DNA of 64,000 bases from Progne subis subis (taxonomy: Eukaryota; Chordata; Aves; Passeriformes; Hirundinidae). The translations under genes were made by a program, and so were the position numbers. The notes below the pieces were generated by a model that saw nothing but the letters and a program-made list of their open reading frames with translations, made no database searches and had not been told where the DNA came from. Below, in pieces: positions 46,893 to 57,425 of the stretch. The stretch covers positions 124,001 to 188,000 of the forward strand of contig JAKJHU010000362.1 of the NCBI GenBank assembly GCA_022316685.1, written 5' to 3'. The stretch's first letter is position 1. Every line of letters starts with the position of its first letter.

Positions 46893-48436
46893 TAAATTTT
46901 CCAAAACCGAGGAAACTTTGTCAGAAGAAAATTCCTCTCCCATAACAATGTGAGAAGCACAACCTAAAAATAAAGCACTTCCACGAGCCAGAATGTGTTA
47001 CAGTGCAGAGTAAATTTTTCAAAAGTTATATCTAAAACCTACAGCATATAAAACTTGGAGCCTATAACAAGACTTAATTATCTACTATCAGTTTACTGAC
47101 TTATTGTAGCCTGAACGTTTTTTAAAAGGAGAAACAAGCAGCAGAATTATTAAAATAACCTTTAAAGCTGATGGAAAGAGCTTCCAACAAGCTCTGGGGC
47201 CTTAAGCTTGTTTTGTTTTTTTAAATAAATTAATTGATGGACATTAATCTTTTGTCCTCCTCAATAAAAAAGACACTGTGACCCCTTTGAATCAGATTTA
47301 GTTGCCCTCACTCCATATAAACCCCTTCCCTCTCCTCCATCTTCATGCTCCTGACTCACAGGGGACCTGCAAATTAACTCCCAGCAGAAACTCCCACTGC
47401 AGCATTATCCAGAACTTCATCCAGGTTTTTTTAAACTCTGTTTAGTGTGGACAGGAAATAAAGGCAGAGCAAAAGAGGAAATAAACAGGAAAAAGGGAGC
47501 TGGCAGAGGCAGGCACACGAAACCTTCTCCCTCTCCCGCCCCTGCATTCCCCATTCCTCTGCTGAACACTCTCCCAGAAATCCACTGTCTGTATTTCCCT
47601 AGCATTTTTCAAGCACAAGCAATGCCCACCTGACAATAATCAATGGCAAAAGCCCCTTTTGCCTCTCGGGCTCAGCATGATCCCATTAAGCAGCCTCAAA
47701 GTGTTCTGATCTGAGCAGCCAAGGCAGCCCTCCCTGATCAATTCCTTAATCCATTTGGAGAGAATGGACTGATCCTGCTGCTTCGATTTCAGCCCAGGAA
47801 AAATCATTCCCGACATAATTCACCATTAAATGGGCCTTGTATGACAAGAACTTCAGCTGCTGGGAGCAGCTGAGGAGCGAGGCAGGACCCAGGAGAAGCC
47901 AAGATGTTCCCTCTGGGTCTCCCCAGCCTGGTCTTCCATGGATATTTGAAGATATTTTGGTTTTTACACTGCAAATAACGTAAAAAGTGGAAGTCATTCC
48001 CAGACTTTTCTCCCAGAGCAAGTGCAATGCATTGTGTTGCCATAACCTATGGAAAAAAAGGGAATAAACCCAACACGACGCTGAATTATTGTCACAGGGA
48101 TCCCTCTGCTCCACGTGCTGATGGATTCTGCTGGTGTTTCATTCCAAGAAGGGATCAGGGGATTCTCAATGAGCACAGAAGGACACAAAGGTATCTGCAA
48201 ATTCCTCATGGGAACCAGACTACAAAGTTCTCAGAATGGAAAATCTGGGTTGGACAGTCTCTTCTCCACAGGAAGATCCAAGAACCTTCCCTCTTCAATG
48301 GAAACTGACTCCAGTGAAAGGGTGTGGAAGCACAGATTACAGATATCGTTATGTTACGTAGGGTTTTACTCCTAGGAACATCCTGCCCTGCACAGAACCA
48401 GGAGGTGCCAAGGATGAACCCAGAGCCTGGAAGTAA
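46893..48436. other. Intron with no recognised gene
   Basis: Unique AT-rich sequence. There is no named repeat, and frames on both strands are short and unlike known families. Confidence 0.5.
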
Positions 48437-48660
48437 ATCATGGAACCACAGAGAGATCTGGGATGGAAGGGGCCTCAGGGGCTCATCCATGGGCAGGAAC
48501 ACCTTCCACTGTCCCAGGCTGCTCCAAGCCCCAAGTCCAGCCTGGCCTGGGACACTGCCAGGGATCCAGGGCCTGCCCACCCTCCCAGACAGGAATTCCT
48601 TCCCAATATCCAATTTACATCCCTCTTCTTTTAATTTAAAACTATTCCCTCGAGTTCTAT
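48437..48660 (-). mobile_element. CR1 LINE fragment, 3' end at left
   Basis: Antisense CR1: AATCATGGAACCACAGAGAG, GGAACACCTTCCACTGTCCC, CCTGGGACACTGCCAGGGAT, CCCACCCTCCCAGACAGGAA, TTTAATTTAAAACTATTCCC. Confidence 0.94.
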
Positions 48661-49929
48661 CGCTGATCAACAATTTAGATTATTTCATTTAACTTTGTCA
48701 CATTGTTTTAGAATTCCAAACAACGGAAAGGTCCAAAATTAGAGCAGGATTAGAAATGCTTCCTCCAAACAAAGATGCTCCTTCCTTTCCTAATCAAAGC
48801 CATGGATGGTTTATAATCTCCATAGCAGGTAAGCTCATTCCAGAAAAAAGCACCCCCGATCCAATACACGAGGTGCAACAGCGAGTTTAACGTCTGAACG
48901 TGAATTTCAACCTCACTTTCCCACAGCATCATCTTTTAGATGGGCTGTTTGTGAGCTGCCCCTCCTCTGCCCGCTCCGAGGAGCCGTTTGCTGGTTTGGG
49001 GCTGGGTTTTCCCTAAATCCTTGCTGGGGACTGGTGGTTTTAGCTGGATGCAGGGTGCAGGGTGAGGTGATTACTGTATCTCTGCTGCTCAGTATCTGCA
49101 GGGTGTCTCAGCGCCACTCCAACTCCTTAAACCCGGTAAAGAGATTACAGCTCACACTAACTGGATTTGCACAGCTCAGGAGCATTCAGTTTGGATTCCT
49201 CCTGCCCAGATTAAGGGAGGCCATTAAAACAATAGTCAGCTGCTCTCCCAGCACAAGGTGTCCCAGGGAAAAAAAAAACAAAAACCACAAAAAACCCACC
49301 AAAACTCCATGTTTACATTCAGAGCGTGTGTGTGTGCTCGGACGTGTGGGCAAACAAAACCCTCTTGCAGCAGGAACACTCCACGTCCAAGGAATGATTC
49401 CACTCAAAACCCAGGATAATGCAAATTATATAGTTATAAAAGGACAATCACGGTGGCTGGCAGTTTTAAAGAGCGGATAGTTTGGAAAATTTTAAACAGC
49501 TTAAAAGAATGTGTGTCTTTGAAGATACTGCCTTCAAATGCATTCCAAAACCTATTTCTGGAAATAGGGAGAAACATAATTCCCTCAAACATAGCCCATG
49601 AATTTAGCAGAGAAGCTCGTTTGACAGCCATCACTAACTGACAGCCTGAACCACAGAACCTGAACACAAAACTTCCATTTCTGTACTTAGCACAAAAAGT
49701 ACTTAATGAATGAAAATGAAATGCTTACTCTGAACTAAAATCTATTTATTTTCCAGAGCCAGCGGTTCCCCAGCACCTCCTGCACAGTTTTGCTTTGCAG
49801 CTTACACACGTGTCCCATCCACGCTGGCTTTTCCAGCTGTCTGGGAGTGAAAGGAAAAGAAATCATCCCATATGCTGCTGCCTATTAAAATAAATGGCCA
49901 GTCTTTTGAGTCCTAAAAGGGGATTTTTA
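48661..49929. other. Intron with no recognised gene
   Basis: Unique sequence with an A/C-rich tract at about 49270-49305 and a GTGTGTGTG core near 49327. No gene or named repeat. Confidence 0.5.
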
Positions 49930-50433
49930 TCAAACAAAAAGAAAAACAAGGCCAACACAGCTTAGACAACAATAGCAACAAATCTCGGTCAAAGGCAAGT
50001 GACCCTCGAGCTGCTCTGGGCATATGGAGGTCTCAGTCCTTTTCAGGGAAAACCCTTCCTTCCTCTGCCTCCCATCAGCCTTTGGCTGACTTACTGGGAG
50101 GAAACTGTCCTCATCTGGCCCCTCAGCTGCTTCCTTCTGCCCCCCAGCATCACCAGCAGAGCCTGGAGGCTCCTCATCCATCACCCCAAACACACCCTGG
50201 GCACTCGGGGTGCTGGACGCTCTCAGGATCCCCGCCCTGAGCACGGCATGGAGCCAACCCAGCCTGCTCAGCTCCTTTTCCATCAGGAAACACGGATCCT
50301 GACGGGCAAGGGGCTGAACCTCTCCGCACTGAGGTCCCCCAGAGACCCACCACTGCCACCAGGTGAATTCTTTGTTACCTGCTTCACACCCACCTGAGGT
50401 TTGCATGCTGCCTGCAGGCAGAAAGGAGGGCAA
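49930..50433 (-). other. GC-rich island with an open frame, function unknown
   Basis: A GC-rich stretch in AT-rich intron, open for 167 codons on the RSRC1 transcript strand. The middle reads FGVMDEEPPGSAGDAGGQKE and is acidic and polar. A good donor-like GTAAGTC follows CTCCCA near 50090. I see no matching family, no conserved acceptor and no RSRC1 counterpart. It could be an unannotated alternative exon, a decayed retrocopy or chance. Confidence 0.2.
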
Positions 50434-51849
50434 GAAGAGTAAGAATAAATAAATTAATTCAGCAATAGAAGAGGCATTCTGGTTTTACTGGGGATAAGCG
50501 ACTCCCTTGCCATGACAATACATCCCAAAGATCCTGGAAAACCCACCTGGAGTCCAAGCAAGTGCCTGGAGTATCCCAGGTTGGACAAAGGGGCTCAACT
50601 TGTCATGAAATTTGAGAAGCTGGTCTTCAAGAAGCCACCAAATAAAAAACATTAAAAAACCACTGAAGCCGAGAAGGCCTACCAAGCATCTTAATACTTT
50701 ACTACAAGCACTTCTCAGCAGCATGGCTGGAGCTCCTGTAAAGTCCTCGTAATTTAGCCCAGACACTGAAAATAAACCTGCTTGGATTAAGGGAAGGGTT
50801 TTCCCCTCTGACAAAAGAACAGAGGTATTTCTCCTGTGAGCACTCAAACTACTTTCCACCACAGGATGGAGTAGTTTGGTTTCAGCACTCAAACTGCAGC
50901 TGCTAATTTTAAACAGATTTTAAAGAAGTTCTCCAGTTTTTCCAGGAATGTCCATGTTGAAGGTGGAGTTTTGGCCACAGACTCTACAATTCCCACCAGC
51001 AGTGGGAATTTCTAGTGCAGGAAAGGCTCTGCCATGATTCTCCTGGAATCACCTCCTCTAGGATGCTCACAACTCAACAACCAGAATACGATCAAGGCTG
51101 AACCACGGCATGCAAGGTTCCAGCCCAATAGCAATCCTTATTTATTGTATTTGGGATCAAAACTTCCAAAACTAATACATTTTCCTTTTGGGCTCCCGAG
51201 CCATAAACTAAACACAATATACTTTATATTTTCCTGATAAGCCTCTTTGAAATAAACCCCAAAGAGAATGCAAATAACCAAAAAGAACTCCTGAATCCAA
51301 GACCTGAGTGGGGCAAATTAAAGTGTTGTGGCACCCTGAACATCAATTTGTATTTCTGCTCCTCGAGAAATGGATTTGGTCAGGTGAGATTTTGAGGAAA
51401 AAGTCTTGGAGAGACAAAAAAAAAATCAGCCTTCCCAAGCCTTCAGTTCCTGGTGTGACACACGCCCCAAACGTGGCAGAGGAATCTTCCCTCCCTATCA
51501 AACATTTCCCCCTCCACCAGCGGTGAACAGCAGCGAGATCTCTCTGAACAGCCCTCGTCTTCCCCGATAAATTTTGCATGAAAACACGTCAGCCCTGCCC
51601 AGAGTTTCCTGCTGGCAGGCTGGGAGGGTGATAAATGTTTAATGCACACAACACACCCAGCTCAGTGTCAGACAACGGCCCCCACACGGCCCCCTTTGAT
51701 CCCAACACTGCTTCCGAGGGTGCTCTGCACCACACAGCTCCATCACCTATATGCAAATCAGGGCCAATTACCATAAACGACTTCCTACTGCACAGGGTGG
51801 GAAGAAGGAAGGGAAAAATAATCGTGCGCCAAGCTCCAGGAGAGCCTGA
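50434..51849. other. Intron with no recognised feature
   Basis: Unique sequence, no named repeats and no convincing coding frame. Confidence 0.5.
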
Positions 51850-51972
51850 CTCGGAAAAGTCCAATATTCCCACTTTACAACTCAGAAAAGTCCAATATTC
51901 CCACTTTACAACTCAGAAAAGTCCAATATTCCCACTTTACAACTCAGAAAAGTCCAATATTCCCACTTTACT
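51850..51972. repeat. 31-base tandem repeat, four copies
   Basis: The unit CAGAAAAGTCCAATATTCCC plus 11 bases (ACTTTACAACT) is present four times, almost without change. The high identity indicates recent expansion. Confidence 0.96.
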
Positions 51973-52199
51973 CCTGACGTTTTCTGCCAAAAGCAAAAAT
52001 CCCATCAAGAGCCATCAACCACCCATGTCCCATCCATGGGGCACTGGGCATGGATCCATCTCCAAGGGATTTGGGGAAATGCCACTGGAAAAAGGCTCCT
52101 AGACAGGGGGACCTCAGGGAAACTCCAAAGACCTGAAGTGTGGAATGGGAAGGAAAAATGGAGATTGTGTTTGAACAACCAACTCCTCAGCTCTGTAAC

Positions 52200-52462
52200 A
52201 TTGACAGGACACAGGGAATGGCTTCCCACTGCCAGGGGGCAGGGATAGATGGGATTTTGGGAAGAATTCCTCCCTGGGAGGGTGAGGAGGGGCTGGCACA
52301 GGGTGCCCAGAGCAGCTGTGGCTGCTCCTGGATCCCTGGGAACATCCAAGGTCAGGCTGGAGCAATCTATGGAAGGTGTCCCTGCTCATGGCAGGAGTTG
52401 GAATGAGATGGGATTTAAGGTCTTTCCAACCCAAACCATTCCAGGATTCTGGGATCTGTCAA
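52200..52462 (+). mobile_element. CR1 LINE fragment, sense, complete 3' end
   Basis: GGGAATGGCTTCCCACTGCC, GGGAGGGTGAGGAGGGGCTG, GCACAGGGTGCCCAGAGCAG, GGAAGGTGTCCCTGCTCATG, TTGGAATGAGATGGGATTTA, CTTTCCAACCCAAACCATTC. Confidence 0.95.
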
Positions 52463-54970
52463 AGTATTTAAGAAGCTGTGAAACCATTAATGCCCAAATG
52501 TATCAATAACCTCATTAAGGATCAGCAATTAAACCAGTGGTCAGGTTTGATTAATTGTTCACTTCTTTTCTCTTAACAACTGAGAATTCTCTTAACTTAT
52601 TCCATTAAAAATTGTCAAAATCACTTGAAGTAATCCAAAATTCCACTAGTACACAATCAACGATGAGACCCATAAATCTAGGAAAAGTTATCGAAAACCA
52701 ACAAGTTTTTGGTAGCTTTATTCCCCCCAGTTTAACAATGAACAAGGAGCCTTACGAAAAACACGTCTCAGAACAGCAGAATTTGCATGTTTTGAAGCTG
52801 ATCAGGACTTGAAACATCAAAATTCAACAGCACACCCAGCCAGGTCAATGAAGACATGTATGCAGGTTGCTTTAAAACAAGCAGATTTCAAAAAGCATAA
52901 ATAAAAGATGAATGCAATGCTTTGATCAGTGAAAAAAAATAGTGGAAAAACATCGTAGCACCATAAAACCCCTCACTTTTGCAGACTTGGACAGCTGAAG
53001 ACCTCCTGCATGTAGATGTTGCTGGTCTGAACGTGGGATCTGGGAGCGGAGGGAACTCCCTGGAGCTCCCAGCCCACATTCCAGGCAGCTGCTGCCAGGA
53101 TTTCCCTCCATAATGGCTGGAAAAGTGGAACATCCCTTAAAACATTTCAGGATATGAGAGGACAAGAGCTGAGCTGTTTCACAGCTCATGTCATGAACAG
53201 CTGGTACTTCTCCAACAGTCCAGAAATTCAGTGGTCAGCATCAGAGAATCATCACTGAAACTGGGAATGCAAAAGGAAAATGCCCAGAATACTGTTTTTA
53301 AAAATAGTTTTAATTTTTCTCTTTTGAAATTTCTCTTGAGATGTTCACTGTGACAAGATCTCCCTTGAAAGAATCTAAAGCTGCCCCAAAAAAAACCTCA
53401 AGCACAGACCTTTCCCCCTCACATCTACAAACACACACCAAGCCAAGGACAGAAAATCATCATTAGGATTTACAGGAGCCACAACCAAATGTGCTGCTTA
53501 ATTAGTGAATAAAATGCATATTGATTCTGTGCTTTAGAGGAGCAGTAAAGCCCCAAATATACAACATCTCTCAGATAAGCTGCAGCGCTGCCAAGCTGAA
53601 ATATCTCCTTTTATGCAAAGTTAAACTATAAAGTCAAGCAGCACCTGAGAATTTATGTCCCATCTTCCCACAATCTGGCTCCAGGCTGATCTTCATTACA
53701 GCTCCAAAGCAGCTATTTTGAATAAATACATCCCAAACAGCCATGAATTTAAACTGGGAGCCAGACCCGGTCCTTGAGGTGCCTTTGAGGAAGGATCTGC
53801 TCCAAACACTGAGATCACAGGATTGTTTCCACTGCAGATTCCCTGATGCTGGAGGTTCTGGAAGGGCTCTATGGAACAATGAGACTTTCAGTGCTGATCT
53901 AGACCCTGGGTCTAGAAATTAACCTCCTTGGAGAGCCCAAACTGAATCCAACTTAACCAGGAATTTTCCTGCTGCCGCAGGGAAAAAAGGGCAAATTCCA
54001 GAAGGCAACAGAAACCCACATGGGGGTTGAAGATGCTGCTCTAGAAATTCCCCAGGAGCGTTTTTCAGTGGGAATCCACCCAAGGGAAGGTCATGGAGTG
54101 ATACCTCAGTGTTTTCTTGTTTGGATGGGATCAGACAAAGAGGGAAAAGACAAACAACCCAGGAAAGGCTGCACTGATATATAAAGCAGAGGGAATTAGA
54201 TAAATTACATAAAACGTAAAAAATTTACACCGCCGTTCCCAAAATCTGTAATCGACAATCCAAGTTACTCCAAGCAGAAATTGGACTGACAGCAGGCTCT
54301 CAAAGGTTCCCATAGCTCACCCAGGGCAAGGCTTGTGCTGAAACTGCCTTTTTGAGCCTCAACCAAAGCCCAGGAGGAACTTCTGCCACTGGGAGGAGGT
54401 GTAGGTGTGTGTGACCAGTGAAATTCCTCTTCTCCTAGGAAGAAGCCCTCATACTTTCCAATATTCCTCATTTTCCCCCTAAATTATGGCTATTACATAC
54501 GGGAAGAATGTTTTTATTAGCGAACTGCAGAAAGCTTTTTAACCCACCTGAGAACAAGAAGCAGGGGGGGAAAGGGTGGAAAATTACACCATCACTTAGT
54601 GGGAGATGTCACATTGCAGAACTGTAAAACCCTAAAAATCCCACTCTTCAAATATCCTGAATAATTCCCACTTAGTTTATATAAAATACAATTGAAGGTA
54701 AAGCATTACAAGAGTAAAAATGTCATTGTTAGGGCAGTCACGACACAGTGACACCATCAAAGTTTAGAAGGCTCTTTATTACGGTTGCATGCTGTTTTTA
54801 ATGGAGTTTTTATAAATTTCAAGGGCAACTTCTAATTGGTTAATAGCTTTCTGGTTAATTATTCTATTTGTTAGTAAAAGGAATGTAACTTGTCTATCAA
54901 ATTCCTCTATTCTCAGATTGTTCACGTATTTTCTTTACTGATTCTCATGGGACAAATCTTTTGTTATTAC
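52463..54970. other. Intron with no recognised gene
   Basis: AT-rich unique sequence. No CR1 copies, no named repeats and no convincing coding frame. Confidence 0.5.
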
Positions 54971-55764
54971 AGGTGCACTTATTTTTCACCTTTAGAGCAG
55001 ATTGTTGTGTTAAAGGAACTTTGTATTTTCTAAAGAGCTTTATATGGAAAGTCACAAGTTACTTGTTGGTTGAATTTAGGAAGAAACAACACGCCAGCTT
55101 TTTACTCTGCTCCTACAAGGGAGTTGTTGCCCGGTTTTGCTCCAGCTCCATCATTTGATTGTTTTACAGGTGCACTTATTTTTCACCTTCAGAGCAGATT
55201 GTTGTGTTAAAGGAACTTTGTATTTTCAACATAGCTTTATATGGAAAGTCACAAATTACTCATTAGCTGCATTTAGGAAGAAATGACAGGCAAGCTTCTT
55301 GCTCAGTTCCTACAAGGAGCTGTTGCCCGGTTTTGCTCCAGCTCCATCATTTGATTGTTTTACATGAATTGTTTTACAGGTGCACTTATTTTTCACCTTT
55401 AGAACAGATTGTTGTGTTAAAGGAACTTCTTATTTTCAACATAGCTTGATATGGAAATTCACAAATTACTCGTTAGCTGCATTTAGAAAGAAACAACAGG
55501 CGAGGTTTTTACACAGTTCCTACAACAGAGCTGCTGCCTGGTTTTGCTCCAGTTCCACCATTTGATTATTTTACAGGTGCACTTTTCACCTTCAGAGCAG
55601 ATTGTTGTGTTAAAGGAACTTATTATCCAAACAGCTTTATATGGAAATTCACAAATTACTCGTTAGCTGCATTTAGAAAGAAACGACAGGCCAGCTTTTT
55701 ACTCAGTCCTACAATGGAGTTGTCAACCGGTTTTGCTCCAGCTCCATCATTTGATTGTTTTACT
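54971..55764. repeat. Tandem array, four units of about 190-210 bases, abutting an RSRC1 splice donor
   Basis: Units begin GGTGCACTTATTTTTCACCT at about 54971, 55169, 55379 and 55576. Each carries AGATTGTTGTGTTAAAGGAA, CTTTATATGGAAA-like and TTTTGCTCCAGCTCCATCAT and ends TTTGATTGTTTTAC. Units differ by small changes; the fourth lacks a few bases near its start. The last unit ends inside the donor region of the RS-rich exon (GTGAGTAAAAC in transcript sense), so the array is the very beginning of the 22-kb intron. Confidence 0.95.
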
Positions 55765-55767
55765 CAC

Positions 55768-55920
55768 CCAGCCTTGGTGCCATGAACCTCCTTGTCCTTC
55801 CCTTTGCCCTTGTCCTTGTTGTGGCCCTTGCGGCGCTCCCGGGAGCCGCTGTGGGTTCTCCTGTGGCCGGACCTCTCGCTGCTGCGGCTGTAGGAACGCT
55901 GCCGCGCCCGGGACCGGGAC
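55768..55920 (-). CDS. RSRC1: RSRC1 internal exon, RS-rich region (partial CDS)
   Basis: This 153-base exon encodes part of the arginine/serine-rich region of RSRC1, a nuclear protein that works with the spliceosome in choosing 3' splice sites. The reading begins with the third base of an Arg codon (AG|G if read through the intron; the true first two bases come from the upstream exon), then [18 protein letters not shown], followed by a basic Lys/Gly/Asp-rich stretch ending HGTKAG, with the last Gly codon split as GG|G. The acceptor is CTCTGTGTGCAG and the donor is GTGAGTAAAAC. From memory, the vertebrate protein has the close counterpart RSHSRSSERSSHRRT followed by a KDKGKDKE run; this copy looks about seven residues shorter there, in frame. 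The exon is GC-rich in AT-rich surroundings and is squeezed between a CR1 fragment with a tandem duplication (upstream) and a 200-base tandem array (downstream). Identity rests on the match plus two further exons in correct order and phase. Confidence 0.94.
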
Positions 55921-56104
55921 CTGCACACAGAGCAGAAACACCGCCTTGGAAGGGACCTCCAAGACCATGGAGTCCAACCCAACCCCAACAGTGAAGCTGT
56001 AGGAACAGTGAGATGCCCAGGTCCTGCACACAGAGCAGAAACACCGCCTTGGAAGGGACCTCCAAGACCACAGAGTCCAACCCAGCCCTAACACCTCAAC
56101 TAAA
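55887..56104 (-). repeat. Tandem duplication of the RS-exon acceptor region, two copies of about 105 bases
   Basis: Both copies contain, on the plus strand, GCTGTAGGAAC, CCTGCACACAGAGCAGAAAC, ACCGCCTTGGAAGGGACCTC and CAAGACCA(T/C). In transcript sense each therefore carries a CR1 3' end, a pyrimidine-rich CTGCTCTGTGTGCAG acceptor and the exon start down to TTCCTACAGC. The copy at 55887-55995 includes the working exon start; the copy at 55996-56104 has a decayed exon start (GACCTGGGCATCTCACTG). Confidence 0.9.
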
Positions 56105-56168
56105 CCACAGCACCAAGTGCCACGTCCCGTCCTTCTCTAAGCCCATCCAGGGATGGTGACTCCACTGG
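55945..56168 (-). mobile_element. CR1 LINE 3' end next to RSRC1 acceptor (duplicated)
   Basis: Antisense CR1 terminus TTGGAAGGGACCTCCAAGAC at 55945 and again at 56049. The second continues AGTCCAACCCAGCCCTAACA, CCAAGTGCCACGTCC, CATCCAGGGATGGTGACTCC and is cut at 56168 by an LTR-like element. The CR1 lies in the same sense as the RSRC1 transcript and ends about 25 bases before the acceptor of the RS-rich exon. Confidence 0.88.
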
Positions 56169-56400
56169 TGCCTTGGGAAGGCTGAGCTGGAACAGAGACT
56201 GGACAGAGCTGGAGAATAAAGCAGAGATTTATTGAAAGGCCTTTAGGGTACACCTTGGGCAGGACAAGAGCCTGGGCAGGGCTGCACCCAAGGTGGAACC
56301 AAAATGGTCACAAAAATGGCTGAGAGGTCACAAGATCCTACACTTTTCATAAGTTTGGGTCCATTTGCATATTGGGGTTTAATTGCAGAACAGGAGTCAC
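56169..56400 (-). mobile_element. LTR-like element, copy 2 (inverted)
   Basis: In minus-strand sense it runs from CAATTAAACCCCAATATGCA through GTGACCATTTTGGTTCCACC, TTGTCCTGCCCAAGG, TTTCAATAAATCTCTGC and CTCTGTTCCAGCTCAGCC to a terminal GGCA (TG on the plus strand at 56169). It shares this order with the copy at 34091-34320. Sequence to about 56640 may be the rest of the LTR but does not match the first copy. Confidence 0.65.
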
Positions 56401-56819
56401 CAAAACTCTCGTGAGAAGCAGCCGGATGGTGAAGGAAGAAAACACCTCCACTAGAGAAGGAAGGGGCTGCTTCCAGTCAGGCACAAGGGATCGCCAAAGT
56501 GCAAAATACCAAATCAGTCTCACAAAATTCCACCAATTCCTCTGCCTTCCTCTCCACAGACACCTGGATAACTTTTTTTTCTCCAAAGATCACAATGGGT
56601 GAAGTCAGAGTTCAGACATCAGTAGGCCTAGTCTGCTACCAAGGGTTTCACCTCCAGGTTTTACAAGTTTTTGGCTACTCAGCCCTGAATACAAAGACTT
56701 TTTAAAATGCTGTAAAGGTCTAGAGTGGAAATCTCAGATCTTACTGCCCCACTTCCACAGTTACAAAATTTCATCATCCATTGGCTGTTTCTCACCAGCA
56801 CTGCACCTCAGCCTTGTTA

Positions 56820-56975
56820 CAGCTGTAAAATCATATTAATGTATGTAAAATACATTATTAAATGTATTTATTAATAATTATAATAAATGCATGCATTTCT
56901 ATTAAATATTTATTATTAAATTATTTAATAACACATTTAATAAACACATTTAATAATGTAACACATTTCACAATT
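56820..56975. repeat. AT-rich low-complexity tract
   Basis: Imperfect repeats of TTATTAATAA and ACACATTTAATAA. Flanks 56401-56820 and 56976-57339 contain nothing else recognised. Confidence 0.85.
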
Positions 56976-57339
56976 TATTACCCTTAAACTCACAACTTAG
57001 ACAAAGAAAAAACAAGAAAAAAAAATTTAAAAAAAGAAAGCATTGCGCCTGCTCTGAAAAGAGATGCAAAATAACTGAAAACATACAACTTAGGATGAAT
57101 CCATTAACAAAATGAAAAAAAATTAAAAAATCAAGGATTATTAGAACTGGTTCTTTGTGTGTCCAAAATGCTTTCATTATTCCTGAACTTCTCACAGAAG
57201 ATTTTCTAAGTTTTATTTAATAATTTATCACAGATCAATGCTACCTGAGTAGACAAGAGGTATTTAGGAAAAATCAGGCCAGTTTTCCCTTGGTTCCTCT
57301 TCCCTGAGCACCCTGGCCTTTGGAATGTTCCCCTTCCCA

Positions 57340-57425
57340 GGGCAGAGGATGGAAGGGGATGGGGCTTTAAGGCCCCTCCCAACCCAAACCATCCCATGAT
57401 TCCACAGTTCCACGATTCCCACGGA
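57340..57425 (+). mobile_element. Short CR1 LINE 3' end
   Basis: Sense terminus: GGATGGAAGGGGATGGGGCT, TTAAGGCCCCTCCCAACCCA, AACCATCCCATGATTCCACA, with a few degenerate copies of the ATTCCAC(A/G) tail repeat. Confidence 0.9.

Larger units (their letters stand above)
33605..55767 (-). other. RSRC1: RSRC1 intron, complete, 22.2 kb
   Basis: Lies between the RS-rich exon and the 37-base exon; it is a phase-2 intron (Gly codon split GG|G). It begins at the donor next to the 200-base tandem array and contains several CR1 fragments, an LTR-like piece, low-complexity tracts and several probable regulatory blocks. Confidence 0.9.

Noticed and set aside
54971..55764. Repeated plus-strand peptide frames (HLFFTF...DCCVKGT...FCSS) in the tandem array
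   Set aside because: The frame is open only in some units because the unit happens to be near 198 bases; it is broken in others and no splice or start context exists.
55747..56094. 115-codon minus frame across the RS-rich exon and the CR1 copies
   Set aside because: Outside 55768-55920 it reads through CR1 and the duplicated acceptor region; the true coding part is bounded by the splice sites and uses another frame.
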